A stretch of DNA of 64,000 bases from UBA1952 sp965200035 (GTDB lineage: Bacteria > Bacteroidota > Bacteroidia > Chitinophagales > Chitinophagaceae), in contig OZ241334.1 of NCBI GenBank assembly GCA_965200035.1, positions 2,666,001 through 2,730,000 of the forward strand, written 5' to 3'. A program made the translations under genes and the position numbers. Positions 51,464-60,573 of this stretch are shown piece after piece. How positions within the stretch are numbered: the first letter of the stretch is position 1; every line of letters begins with the position of its first letter. The notes beneath the pieces were generated by a model. That model did not search any database. It was not told the origin of the DNA and saw nothing but the letters and a program-made list of their open reading frames with translations.

Positions 51464-53758
51464 TCAGGGCTTCACAATACGAAGCTTGGCATAGTTCAGC
51501 ATGATCTTTTTCTGCCCGTGCCCGTTGCCGAACTCAATGGCTGCAATACGGTTGGCCGCGCCGCCTTCCAGGCTGATGATCTTGCCAAAGCCAAACTTTT
51601 GGTGCTCTACCTCCATGCCTATGGTCATCTCCTGTGCATTATCTGCACGAAAATCTGCCGCAGGCTTATGATCCGCGGGCCTTTGCTGCTGCAGCTTATC
51701 GGCCAGTTTTTTCAGTGATGGGACCTTATCAAAGCTGCCATTCATCACATTGCCAAATGCGCTCACGGAGCCGGTAGCACGGTGCGCGCTGCCGGTAAAT
51801 GACCGGTCCAGATGATCTTCGGGAACCTCTTCAATAAAGCGGCTGGGCTCGTTCTGCACCAGGCTGCCAAAGCGGTAGCGGCTATTCGCATAAGTGATCC
51901 ACAGGCGCTCCTTGGCGCGTGTAATGGCTACATAAAACAGCCGGCGCTCTTCCTCCAGATCGGCACGGTCGTACAGGCTCATTGAGGAAGGGAACAGGTT
52001 TTCCTCCAGCCCTACATTGAATACGCAGGGAAATTCCAGGCCTTTGGCCGCGTGAATCGTCATCAGCTTCACCGCATCCTGCGCTTCCGGATCATTTTTG
52101 TCGGCATCCGTCAGCAGCGTGATCTGTTGCAGATAAGCGCCGAGGCTTTTCTCGCGCAGCTCGCCTTCTTCATCCGGCGTTTCGGTAAATTCTTTGATGG
52201 AGTTCAATAATTCCTGTACATTCTCATAGCGCGCCAGTCCTTCCACACTTTTATCATTATACAGATCAGCCACCAGTCCGGTCTGCTTGCCTACGGCAAA
52301 CGCCATATCATAGGCATTGCCTTTCTCCAGCATTGTCTGAAAAGCCCTGATCATGACGGTGAAATTTTCAATGGCAGTAGCGCCTGCGCCGCGGATACCA
52401 TGCATGTCCGGGAACTGCAAGGTCTCCCAAAACGTCTTGCCCGCCTGACTGGCAGCCAGTGTCACCTTGTCGATGCTTGTCTTGCCAATGCCGCGTACCG
52501 GATAATTGATGATGCGCTTCAGGTTTTCTTCATCCTGCGGATTCACCACCAGGCGCAGATAAGCTAAAAAGTCCTTGATCTCCTTACGCTGATAGAACGA
52601 TACGCCGCCCAGCAGGCGATAGGGAATATTCATCCGGCGCAGGCTTTCTTCAAACGAGCGGCTCTGTGCATTGGTACGGTACAGCACCACAAAATCCTTG
52701 TTGTGATAATGATTGCGCAGCTTCATCTCCGTAATGGCATCTGCTACAAAACGGCCTTCATCATTATCCGTCAAAGTACGTACCAGCTTGATCTTTTCGC
52801 CTTCCTTATTATCCGTCCAGAGGTTCTTCGGAATCTGATTCTGGTTGCGCGCGATGATCTTATTCGCTACATTCAGGATAGCCTGCGTAGAGCGGTAATT
52901 CTGCTCCAGCTTCACCACTTTTACATCCTCATAGTCGTCCTGGAATTGAAGAATGTTCTGTACCGTAGCGCCGCGGAATGAGTAGATGCTCTGGGCATCA
53001 TCGCCCACCACGCAAATGTTTTCATGCACCGCGCCCAGCATCTTGATGATGGCATACTGCGCCATATTCGTATCCTGATACTCATCGATCAGAATGTACT
53101 TGAAGCGGTGCTGGTATTTAGCCAGCACATCCGGAAAATTGATCAGCAGCACATACATCTTGAACAGCAGATCATCAAAATCCATCGCGCCATTGCGGAA
53201 GCAACGCGCTGCATAGCACTCATAGATCTCACCCATCATCGGGCGATTGCTGCGCGCATCTTCCTGCTGTATATGGCTGTCGCGCTTATAAGCCGCCGGA
53301 TCGATCAATCCATTCTTGGCCGCCGAGATGCGGCTATATACATAAGCAGGCTTGTAATGCTTATCATCCAGCTGCATTTCCTTGATAATCTCCCTCAGAA
53401 TGCTCTTTACATCATCCGTATCATATATCGTGAAGTTGGCCGGATAGCCGAGCTTGGTAGCTTCCGCGCGCATAATGCGGGCAAATACCGAGTGAAAGGT
53501 GCCGATGTACAGGTTCTTCGCCTCACTGTTACCCAGAATATGACTGATCCGTTCTTTCATTTCCGCTGCAGCCTTGTTGGTAAAGGTGAGCGCCAGTATA
53601 GAAAATGAATCCACCCCATTGTGTATGAGATGTGCAATGCGTGTGGTCAATACTTTGGTTTTGCCGCTGCCTGCACCGGCAACAATCATAATAGGTCCGT
53701 TGATGTGCTCTACCGCCTCCCGCTGGGCGTCATTCAGCCCGTTCAGATAATCTTGCAT
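51464..53758 (-). CDS. ATP-dependent DNA helicase, UvrD/PcrA type
   Basis: A 764-residue superfamily 1A helicase that unwinds DNA 3' to 5' in repair and replication restart. Motif I is GAGSGKTKVLTTRI (near residue 31), motif II DEYQDTN, motif III-like VGDDAQSIYSFRGA, motif IV QNYRSTQAIL, motif V TIHAAKGLEFPCVF and motif VI VAITRAKERLWI. The C-terminal tail ends in the PcrA/UvrD RNA-polymerase-interacting segment (VEHQKFGFGKIISLEG). It could be named uvrD or pcrA. Start ATG 53758 with a -7 box close upstream. Confidence 0.95.
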   Translation of the reverse strand: MQDYLNGLNDAQREAVEHINGPIMIVAGAGSGKTKVLTTRIAHLIHNGVDSFSILALTFTNKAAAEMKERISHILGNSEAKNLYIGTFHSVFARIMRAEATKLGYPANFTIYDTDDVKSILREIIKEMQLDDKHYKPAYVYSRISAAKNGLIDPAAYKRDSHIQQEDARSNRPMMGEIYECYAARCFRNGAMDFDDLLFKMYVLLINFPDVLAKYQHRFKYILIDEYQDTNMAQYAIIKMLGAVHENICVVGDDAQSIYSFRGATVQNILQFQDDYEDVKVVKLEQNYRSTQAILNVANKIIARNQNQIPKNLWTDNKEGEKIKLVRTLTDNDEGRFVADAITEMKLRNHYHNKDFVVLYRTNAQSRSFEESLRRMNIPYRLLGGVSFYQRKEIKDFLAYLRLVVNPQDEENLKRIINYPVRGIGKTSIDKVTLAASQAGKTFWETLQFPDMHGIRGAGATAIENFTVMIRAFQTMLEKGNAYDMAFAVGKQTGLVADLYNDKSVEGLARYENVQELLNSIKEFTETPDEEGELREKSLGAYLQQITLLTDADKNDPEAQDAVKLMTIHAAKGLEFPCVFNVGLEENLFPSSMSLYDRADLEEERRLFYVAITRAKERLWITYANSRYRFGSLVQNEPSRFIEEVPEDHLDRSFTGSAHRATGSVSAFGNVMNGSFDKVPSLKKLADKLQQQRPADHKPAADFRADNAQEMTIGMEVEHQKFGFGKIISLEGGAANRIAAIEFGNGHGQKKIMLNYAKLRIVKP

Positions 53759-53765
53759 AAGTCGG

Positions 53766-53773
53766 CAAAAATA
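53766..53773 (-). promoter_or_regulatory. -7 box of the uvrD/pcrA promoter
   Basis: The minus strand reads TATTTTTG, an exact TAnnTTTG match, 7 bases before the ATG. Confidence 0.5.
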
Positions 53774-54082
53774 CGACGGGAAAAGGAGGGATTTTTTCTC
53801 TTTTTTAAGCGTAAAGCCTTTTAGAATATCTCTTTGTTTATTATGGGGTTAAGCGCTGGAATAGCCATTGAGCTTCAGTGGCGTTGGCACCGTTCATCTG
53901 GCCCTTACTATAGGGCTTTTCTGTTCTAACCTACGTAGCGCCGGCAGGGTTTCAAGCCCCGCTAGCGCTTTACCGACCATAATCCCTCATTTACCGATAC
54001 CGCCCGCCGTCCTGCCTATTGCCGCTTCCCTGCGGCATCCCGCCACATTACTTTTACATCATCAATTTAAAATTTAAGAACA
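53774..54082. other. Intergenic stretch without a recognised gene
   Basis: No reading frame with family similarity was found. It contains GGCCCTTACTATAGGGCTTTT and the words TAGCGCCGGCAGGG and CCCCGCTAGCG, which look like worn inverted repeats, and a C-rich tract near 53990-54040. The last 25 bases are A/T-rich and lead into the LiaF-like gene. Confidence 0.5.
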
Positions 54083-54811
54083 ATGGCTCGTTTTAATCAT
54101 CCTGAAAAGCGTCGTGAGGGTAAAGAGGTCTTCGGATTCATCATAGCCGCTATCGGTATTTTCGCCCTGCTTCATACCTTGCATATTTTTCCGTCTATCA
54201 ACTACATGTTCCACATAGGCTGGCCGGTAGTGATGATCGCAATCGGCTTTCTGATCGGACTGCGGAATAATTTCAGGCGCAATATGTGGTGGATACTGAT
54301 TGCGATCGGTGCCGTCAACCTGGTTCCGGTTTTTCATATCGGAGATGTATCTTCTTCCCGCCTTGCCGGCCCGGCCATGCTCATTGCTGCTGGTCTGTTC
54401 ATAGCGCTCAGGAATAAGCAAAGACATGAGCAGGATGCTAGCCGGCTGCAGATGGTTACCAATGGAGAAAGCTACCTGAACATTGAAAATACCATGGGTG
54501 GGCGCAAAGAGATCGTCACCTCCAAAGAGTTTCGCGGTGGCCACGTGCGCACCACATTCGGCGGCACAGAGATCAACCTGATGCAGGCAGATGGTACCAT
54601 TCAGCCTATCGTTATCGACATCAATGTATCCTTCGGCAGCATCGAGCTGATTGTGCCATCCTACTGGGAGGTCATCAACGAAATTCGCCCGTCTATGGGC
54701 AGCGTGGAAGATAACCGCAGTATCCGCACCCCCGACAGCGCTTTGGAACGGCGCACGCTTGTCCTGCGCGGCACCTGCTCTTTCGGCAGCGTAGAAGTAA
54801 AATCCTACTAA
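54083..54811 (+). CDS. LiaF-like membrane protein
   Basis: A 242-residue protein. Four hydrophobic segments occupy about 17-35, 40-58, 66-84 and 91-107, matching the LiaI/LiaF-type membrane domain. The C-terminal half (about 125-242) is a LiaF-like beta domain with NIENTMGGRKEIVTSKEFRGG, FGGTEINLMQADG and CSFGSVEVKSY. In Firmicutes LiaF restrains a cell-envelope-stress kinase. Here a kinase and a regulator lie just downstream, which suggests a comparable sensor role; this is inference. Start ATG 54083. Confidence 0.85.
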   Translation: MARFNHPEKRREGKEVFGFIIAAIGIFALLHTLHIFPSINYMFHIGWPVVMIAIGFLIGLRNNFRRNMWWILIAIGAVNLVPVFHIGDVSSSRLAGPAMLIAAGLFIALRNKQRHEQDASRLQMVTNGESYLNIENTMGGRKEIVTSKEFRGGHVRTTFGGTEINLMQADGTIQPIVIDINVSFGSIELIVPSYWEVINEIRPSMGSVEDNRSIRTPDSALERRTLVLRGTCSFGSVEVKSY

Positions 54812-54915
54812 TCATCATCATTTACATTACCCGACAAAAGATCAATTTCTATGGCGGGTAATCTTAACTACCAAAGGCCCGTAAGCCTTTAACAGCTATC
54901 ACCAAATATTGAGTT

Positions 54916-55218
54916 ATGGAGCAAAACGCGTTTGTTGCCAGATTACTTTACCGGATTCAATGCATTGGCATTTTTGAAGAGCAATATGAAGAACAGTGGC
55001 GCCTTATCTTTGCCAGAGATGAGCGCGCTGCGCTGCTTGAGGCGCGCCGCCTGGCGGAAGCAGATGAAGAGCTGCTCACCGACCAGCAGGGCCGCCACAT
55101 ACAATGGCAGCTCGTAGCCATCAAAGACCTGCAGCCAGTAACTCTGACCAACGGTAGTCTGCTGGCATCTGTAGTAAAGGAAATGGACCCGCTTGCAGAG
55201 CCGCTCTGGTCTGCTTAA
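54916..55218 (+). CDS. DUF4288-like small protein
   Basis: A 100-residue soluble protein. FVARLLYRIQC at the start and EEQYEEQWRLIFARDERAALLEARRLAEADEE in two parts match the DUF4288 pattern, in which a short beta strand pair is followed by a helix. Function unknown. It lies 104 bp after the LiaF-like gene and 21 bp before the kinase gene, in the same direction, so it is probably part of the same operon. Confidence 0.75.
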   Translation: MEQNAFVARLLYRIQCIGIFEEQYEEQWRLIFARDERAALLEARRLAEADEELLTDQQGRHIQWQLVAIKDLQPVTLTNGSLLASVVKEMDPLAEPLWSA

Positions 55219-55239
55219 CTTTCCTTTTTACTGCCTTCC

Positions 55240-56271
55240 GTGAACTTTATCACCAAACACTATCGCTGGATACTGCCGCTCTGCTTCGGAGCTGCGAGTG
55301 GTGTGCTGGCCATACTGTTGCACTATGCCGGCTTCCTGAGCAATGTAGCTGCGTGGCGCGAGAGCAATGCTTTCTGGATGGCGGGCGGCTTCGTAACCCC
55401 AATCGCTATCTGGGCAGTAAACATTTACCCCACCAAAGTAGGCGTGATCGGTTACAGCTTTCTGATCGGGCTGGTAGCGGCATTTCTGGCTACTTATTTA
55501 GATATTTACATCCTGCAATGGTGGGCGGGAGATGATCGTTTTCATTTGTTGCTGCTAAAAGGAACCACGATCGAGCGCCTGTTCATTTCCATAAGCGTCA
55601 TCCTGCCAATCATCATCGTTGCTGCGGCCAACAAGCGTATTTATGAGCTGGAGTCCCGCTTTTCGCGTCAGGCCGGTGCGGAAGGACTCTTACGTGAAGC
55701 CGAGCTCTTCAAGCTGCGTCAGCAATTGCAGCCCCACTTTCTGTACAACAGTCTCAACGCCATTAATGCCTTGGTATTGATTGACCCCGACAAAGCCCAG
55801 GAAATGGTAGGCCGGCTGGCAGACTTTTTACGCGCTTCTGTACGGAAAGAAAGCAACGACCTGCAGGCTGTGGAAGAGGAGCTGGTTTATCTCGAGGCAT
55901 ACCTCGCTATAGAATCTGTACGTTTCGGTGATCGGCTACAAGTAGTCTACAACAAGCAGTACACTGATGATGCGCGTATGCCGCCTTTCCTGCTGCAGCC
56001 GCTCATCGAAAATGCCATTAAGTTTGGCCTCAACGGACAATCGGGAGTGGTATATATCACCTTTGATATTTACCTGGATGACCGCACGCTTATCCTCACC
56101 ATCACCAATCCCTTTGACCCGCTGACCAGTCCGGCGCGGGGTACTGGCTTTGGATTGGAAGGAGTAAGGCGGCGGCTCTATCTTCTTTACGGACGCGATG
56201 ATCTGGTGCAGACCAGTCAGGAAACCAACCTTTTTATTACTACCTTAAAAATACCGCAACTACATGCATAA
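55240..56271 (+). CDS. LytS-type sensor histidine kinase
   Basis: A 343-residue membrane kinase with four predicted spans in the first 130 residues and no obvious extracellular sensor domain. The His_kinase domain has the phosphoacceptor H166 in LRQQLQPHFLYNSLNAINAL, and the ATP-binding N-box PLIENAIKFGLNG and GTGFGLEGVRRRL. The start codon is GTG 55240. It overlaps the response regulator gene by 8 bp, so they form a two-component pair. The lack of an input domain fits sensing through a membrane partner such as the LiaF-like protein. Confidence 0.92.
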   Translation: MNFITKHYRWILPLCFGAASGVLAILLHYAGFLSNVAAWRESNAFWMAGGFVTPIAIWAVNIYPTKVGVIGYSFLIGLVAAFLATYLDIYILQWWAGDDRFHLLLLKGTTIERLFISISVILPIIIVAAANKRIYELESRFSRQAGAEGLLREAELFKLRQQLQPHFLYNSLNAINALVLIDPDKAQEMVGRLADFLRASVRKESNDLQAVEEELVYLEAYLAIESVRFGDRLQVVYNKQYTDDARMPPFLLQPLIENAIKFGLNGQSGVVYITFDIYLDDRTLILTITNPFDPLTSPARGTGFGLEGVRRRLYLLYGRDDLVQTSQETNLFITTLKIPQLHA

Positions 56272-57001
56272 AGTATTGCTGATCGATGATGAGCCGCTTG
56301 CAAGACAACTGATCGCGGCCCTGCTGAAAGCTTACCCTCAGTTTGAAATAGTAGGAGAGTGTGGCGATGGCTTTGAAGGATTTAAAGCCATTCAGCAATC
56401 AAATCCTGACCTTGTTTTTCTGGATGTGCAGATGCCGAGGCTAAGTGGTTTTGAGCTGCTCGAATTGCTTGACAATCCGCCGTCCGTTATCTTCACCACT
56501 GCCTTTGACAGCTATGCAATGAAAGCGTTTGAAGCATCGGCTATTGATTATCTGCTGAAGCCGGTGACCAAAGACCGTTTTGAGAAAGCCATCCAGAAAT
56601 GGCTGCAAAAAGCAGGTGCAGAAGATCAGCCATCGGGTGCAGCTATAATGCCCGAGCTGGTGCCGGAAGGCTACCAGCAGCGCATCGTGGTGAAAGATAG
56701 TGGCACTATCCGTATCATCCCGGCCTCGGAGATTCAATATCTGGAAGCGGCAGATGATTATGTGAAGATCATTACCGCCAACGGAACCTTTCTAAAAAAA
56801 GCCACGCTCGGCAGCATAGAAGCCGCGCTCGATCCACGGCAGTTCGTGCGCGTACACCGTTCTTACCTGATTCCTGTAAGCGAGCTGGCCAAGATAGAGC
56901 CTTACGAGAAAGAAAGCCATATAGCCCGCCTGCAATGCGGGGCTAAAATACTGGTCAGCAAAAGCGGAATGAGCAAGCTGAAAACAGTGTTGGGCTGGTA
57001 G
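56264..57001 (+). CDS. LytTR-family response regulator
   Basis: A 245-residue regulator. The receiver domain (about 1-115) has acidic D8-D9, phosphorylation site D54 (VFLDVQMP) and KPVTKDRF around the conserved lysine. The C-terminal LytTR DNA-binding domain (about 140-245) shows ASEIQYLEAADDYVKI, the FVRVHRSYLI motif and a late LVSKSGMSKLK. It should act on promoters with LytTR-type direct repeats; I could not identify its sites. It is translationally coupled to the kinase. Confidence 0.94.
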   Translation: MHKVLLIDDEPLARQLIAALLKAYPQFEIVGECGDGFEGFKAIQQSNPDLVFLDVQMPRLSGFELLELLDNPPSVIFTTAFDSYAMKAFEASAIDYLLKPVTKDRFEKAIQKWLQKAGAEDQPSGAAIMPELVPEGYQQRIVVKDSGTIRIIPASEIQYLEAADDYVKIITANGTFLKKATLGSIEAALDPRQFVRVHRSYLIPVSELAKIEPYEKESHIARLQCGAKILVSKSGMSKLKTVLGW

Positions 57002-57005
57002 CTAT

Positions 57006-57272
57006 TCATTTTTCTTTTTTGGAGAAAGCGTTTGGGGAAATCATCATCCCTGAGCGCTTTTTCATTTTTACAGACTGTCGGAATTTTACACATCGTTCGC
57101 TGAATGCTGCAACGACCGGCTTTTCCGGACACGGTAAGTTTGTAACTGCTATCTGATTATTTTTTAGAAGCTTATAATAATAGCGGATAAGATAGGCGCC
57201 GTTGCATTCCTGTACCAGCGCTTTCAGATCAACAGTTAACATGCTTATGACCCGGAAGTCCTCTTTTAGCAT
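57006..57272 (-). CDS. Possible small gene opposite the LytTR regulator end
   Basis: An 88-residue frame starting with ATG 57272 (LKEDFRVISMLTVDLKALVQ), or ATG 57242 for 78 residues. It fills the gap between the LytTR gene and the metzincin gene. The early part looks like a normal helix (NGAYLIRYYYKLLKNNQ), but the end is basic and low-complexity and overlaps a terminator hairpin. I recognise no family. It may be chance. Confidence 0.25.
   Translation of the reverse strand: MLKEDFRVISMLTVDLKALVQECNGAYLIRYYYKLLKNNQIAVTNLPCPEKPVVAAFSERCVKFRQSVKMKKRSGMMISPNAFSKKEK
57024..57062 (+). terminator. Terminator after the LytTR regulator
   Basis: AAAGCG with GGGG pairs with CCC and CGCTTT in an imperfect stem, followed by T residues, 23 bp after the stop codon. 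Confidence 0.55.
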
Positions 57273-57296
57273 TATTTTTATGTACGTACTTGTATT

Positions 57297-59546
57297 ATGG
57301 GAATCAGAAAAATAAGCATGGTCATGCTGGCAGGCATGACAGCCATACAGGCGGCTGCATACAGCGGATGGCAAAAAATGGAAGGCACTCAGGCGCCGGC
57401 AAAAGGGGAACAGGTACTTGTACCGAAGCAGTACACCCTGTTTGCAGACGATGAAGCCAGCCTGCAATTGGAGCTGGCTGCGCTGCCGGATAATCCTGAT
57501 GCAGGTCAGATAATAATGCTGCCTATGCCGGATGGTTCCGTGAAAAGCTTCAAAGCGTGGCGGAACACAACTATGGATAAAGCCCTCATGGATAAATATC
57601 CGGAGATACAGACGTATACCGCTATTGACCTGAAAAATCCACGTATCTCTGCAAAGATCGACTGGACACTGCGCGGTTTTCACGCCATGATCTTCGACGG
57701 GCAGAATACCTCTTTTGTAGATCCTTACAGCAATCAGCGCAGCGGCTATTACATCGCCTATTATCGCCGCGATTACACCCGTCCGGGCAATACTCAGATG
57801 TCTTGCCTGCTCGATGGGGATCAGCAGGATGATCTAGTTGATCTTAATAATGACGAATCCGTAACCGCAAAGCGCACCATCAATGGAAGCGGCCTGCGCA
57901 ATTATCGTCTTGCACTGGCCTGTACCGGAGAATATGCAGCAGCAGTTGGCGGAGCCACTCCCACTAAGGCAAGTGTACTGAGCGCCATGGTTACGACCCT
58001 GAACCGGGTGAATGGAGTTTATGAGCGTGAGCTGGCCATCAGCATGACCCTGATCGGGAATGAGGATACCCTGATCTTCCTCAACGGAACTACCGACCCT
58101 TACAGCAACAACAGCGGTGATTCCATGCTGGATCAGAACCAGACCGTTGTCACCGCACGCATCGGTAATAATAATTATGATATAGGTCACGTATTCAGCA
58201 CTGGCGGCGGCGGTATTGCCTCGCTTGGTTCTGTATGTCGCAGCACCCGGAAGGCACAAGGCGTTACCGGCCTGCCAAATCCGGTAGGCGATGCGTTTGA
58301 CATTGATTATGTAGCGCATGAAATGGGGCACCAATACGGCGCAAACCATCCGTTTAATAACAGCCAGAACGGCTCTTGCTCAGGCAATGCTTCTTCCATG
58401 TCTGCGTACGAGCCTGGCAGCGGCTCTACCATCATGGCCTATGCCGGCATTTGCTCGCCCGATGATCTGCAGGCGCACAGCGATGCTTACTTTCATGCCA
58501 AAAGCCTCACAGATATAGTCGCCAACATCACCAATTCTACTATCGCTACGTGCCCTACCACTACAGTATCCGGCAACAAATCGCTGAGCGTGCCGTCATT
58601 CATTGCTTCTTACAATATACCTTATAAAACACCTTTCGAGATCACCGCACCTGAAGCGCAGGATTCGGTAGGCAATGATGAAAAAACCTATTGCTGGGAG
58701 CAATGGAACCTGGGCGACTTCGGTGCGCGCTTTACCAATACACACCTGAGAGGCCCTATCTTCCGGTCATTCCTGCCAGATACCAGCCGCACCCGCATCT
58801 TCCCTACACTGACCAAACTGCTTGCCAACAATACCAACTACCTCGGCGAAAGACTGCCTGATACAGCAAGATTCCTGACCTTCAAGCTCACCACCCGCGC
58901 CGTACTCAACGGCATAGGCACCCTCAATATCTCTGACGATACCATTCACCTGACCGTGATCAATACCGGAACTCCCTTTGTGGTAACCGCCCCGAACACC
59001 GGCGCTACAGCATGGATCGGCAATACTGCTCAAACGGTAACCTGGGATGTAGCCAATACGACCGCGGCGCCCATCAATTGTGCCAATGTGGATATTTATC
59101 TTTCAGTAGATGGCGGCCATACCTATCCATATCAGCTGGCCACTGGCGTTGCCAATACCGGCACTGCTACCATTAACGTGCCAAACATAGCAACCACACT
59201 GGCGCGCATCAAAGTGAAAGGTTCCGGAAATGTATTCTTTGATATCAGCAACGCTAATTTCATCATTACATTAGGTGTTGGGAGTACAGGCATCGCCACT
59301 ACCGGTACTATTAATGGCGTCAGTGTATATCCTGTACCTGCGGTCAATGAGCTTTATCTGTCCAATGGCGGCGGCGAAAAGCTGGAGATATCATTGGTCA
59401 ATGTACCCGGACAAACAGTATGGAAAGGCAGCACAACCGGCAATACAGTTATTCCCGTAGGCCAGCTTCCAAGAAGCGTTTATTACCTGCGCATCACAAA
59501 AATTTCAGATGGAGTAACCGTAGTAAAAAGGATTGTTTTGGAGTAA
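57297..59546 (+). CDS. Secreted reprolysin-like (M12B) metzincin protease with T9SS domain
   Basis: A 749-residue zinc protease. A short signal peptide and a propeptide (to about 195) precede the catalytic domain, which has the metzincin motif HEMGHQYGANH at 341-351 and the Met-turn IMAY about 45 residues later. A Bacteroidetes beta domain follows (TVTWDVANTTAAPINCANVDIYLS in part), then a T9SS type A sorting domain (VSVYPVPAVNELYLSNGG, GQLPRSVYYLRI). T9SS should export it. Start ATG 57297. A terminator follows. Confidence 0.93.
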   Translation: MGIRKISMVMLAGMTAIQAAAYSGWQKMEGTQAPAKGEQVLVPKQYTLFADDEASLQLELAALPDNPDAGQIIMLPMPDGSVKSFKAWRNTTMDKALMDKYPEIQTYTAIDLKNPRISAKIDWTLRGFHAMIFDGQNTSFVDPYSNQRSGYYIAYYRRDYTRPGNTQMSCLLDGDQQDDLVDLNNDESVTAKRTINGSGLRNYRLALACTGEYAAAVGGATPTKASVLSAMVTTLNRVNGVYERELAISMTLIGNEDTLIFLNGTTDPYSNNSGDSMLDQNQTVVTARIGNNNYDIGHVFSTGGGGIASLGSVCRSTRKAQGVTGLPNPVGDAFDIDYVAHEMGHQYGANHPFNNSQNGSCSGNASSMSAYEPGSGSTIMAYAGICSPDDLQAHSDAYFHAKSLTDIVANITNSTIATCPTTTVSGNKSLSVPSFIASYNIPYKTPFEITAPEAQDSVGNDEKTYCWEQWNLGDFGARFTNTHLRGPIFRSFLPDTSRTRIFPTLTKLLANNTNYLGERLPDTARFLTFKLTTRAVLNGIGTLNISDDTIHLTVINTGTPFVVTAPNTGATAWIGNTAQTVTWDVANTTAAPINCANVDIYLSVDGGHTYPYQLATGVANTGTATINVPNIATTLARIKVKGSGNVFFDISNANFIITLGVGSTGIATTGTINGVSVYPVPAVNELYLSNGGGEKLEISLVNVPGQTVWKGSTTGNTVIPVGQLPRSVYYLRITKISDGVTVVKRIVLE

Positions 59547-59573
59547 ATAAAGTGGTTGATAAACACAAACGCT

Positions 59574-59602
59574 AAGCCATCCTGTAACAAGGATGGCTTT
59601 TT
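59574..59602 (+). terminator. Terminator after the metzincin gene
   Basis: AAGCCATCC pairs with GGATGGCTT across TGTAACAA, followed by T residues. Confidence 0.88.
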
Positions 59603-59729
59603 GTATTTCAAGACAAATACACTTATGCACTTTTCTGCATGGTAAAAACCAGCGAAGGAGACCAAGCCCGGCGGCAAATAAAGTCAGGCGTATTTCATAG
59701 ATTGCCGGTTCAAAAATTAACCGTCCCGT

Positions 59730-60284
59730 ATGTCCTATTGCAGCGCTATTGAATCCATGACAGGCGACCGGAAAGCCTTGCACAAAGCCTATCACGATCA
59801 TCTTTACGGCTTCCCCATTCATAATGATAATGAGCTCTTTGGCCGGTTAATTCTGGAGATCAATCAGGCAGGCCTCAGTTGGGAAACCATTCTTAAAAAA
59901 GAAACAGCCTTCAGAAAAGCCTATCATAGCTTCAATATAAAAAAAGTAGCAGCCTATACCGAAACAGACCGTGAGCGGCTGATGAACGATGCCGGCATCA
60001 TCCGGAACCGGCTTAAGATCAATGCGGCCATCGAAAATGCACGGGCTATTCTAATGCTGCAAAAAGAGCATGGATCGTTTGGGCAATGGCTGGAATCGAA
60101 CCATCCCAAAACCAAAGAAGAATGGGTGAAGCTGTTCAAGAAAACATTCCGTTTCACCGGCGGCGAGATCGTGAATGAATTTCTGATGAGCACAGGCTAC
60201 CTGCCCGGTGCGCACCTGCCCGATTGTGCCATTTACAAGAGAGTGCAGAAAGAAAAGCCGCTGTGGATGCAATCTGAAAAGTAG
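59730..60284 (+). CDS. tag: DNA-3-methyladenine glycosylase I
   Basis: Removes 3-methyladenine from alkylated DNA. The 184-residue protein has the Tag signatures: a zinc-ligand cysteine near the start (SYCSAI), YHDHLYGFP where the family has YHDxEWGxP, LILEINQAGLSWETIL, and the end region GYLPGAHLPDCAIYK with the later histidine and cysteine ligands. The tryptophan of YHDxEWG is replaced by tyrosine, a conservative change. The 289-bp gap after it, to 60573, holds no gene; its last 40 bases are A-rich and lead into the next start. Confidence 0.95.
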   Translation: MSYCSAIESMTGDRKALHKAYHDHLYGFPIHNDNELFGRLILEINQAGLSWETILKKETAFRKAYHSFNIKKVAAYTETDRERLMNDAGIIRNRLKINAAIENARAILMLQKEHGSFGQWLESNHPKTKEEWVKLFKKTFRFTGGEIVNEFLMSTGYLPGAHLPDCAIYKRVQKEKPLWMQSEK

Positions 60285-60573
60285 CAGATTATCTTAGAAA
60301 GCATACTTCTATTGAACCACCATCCATCAGAAGCAAATGAACGTGCAGCAATACAACCCTACTGTGCGATAATAACAAACGGTCATCGTTCTACTCATTA
60401 TCTGACATTACACCTATATTAGCGCCTGCCTGTTATTTCTTAGTCTGCAATCATCTTTTTTATACATCCACACATTGGTGGTCTCAACGAGCTGACTTTT
60501 TAAATATTTATACTAAAACCCAAGATCTGGATTCATTCAAGCGTCTTAACACCAAACTAAAAACTAAAAAACC

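Noticed and set aside
53774..54082. Remnant insertion sequence or small RNA
   Set aside because: Only weak inverted words are present; no transposase fragment, clear terminal repeats or promoter-terminator pair.
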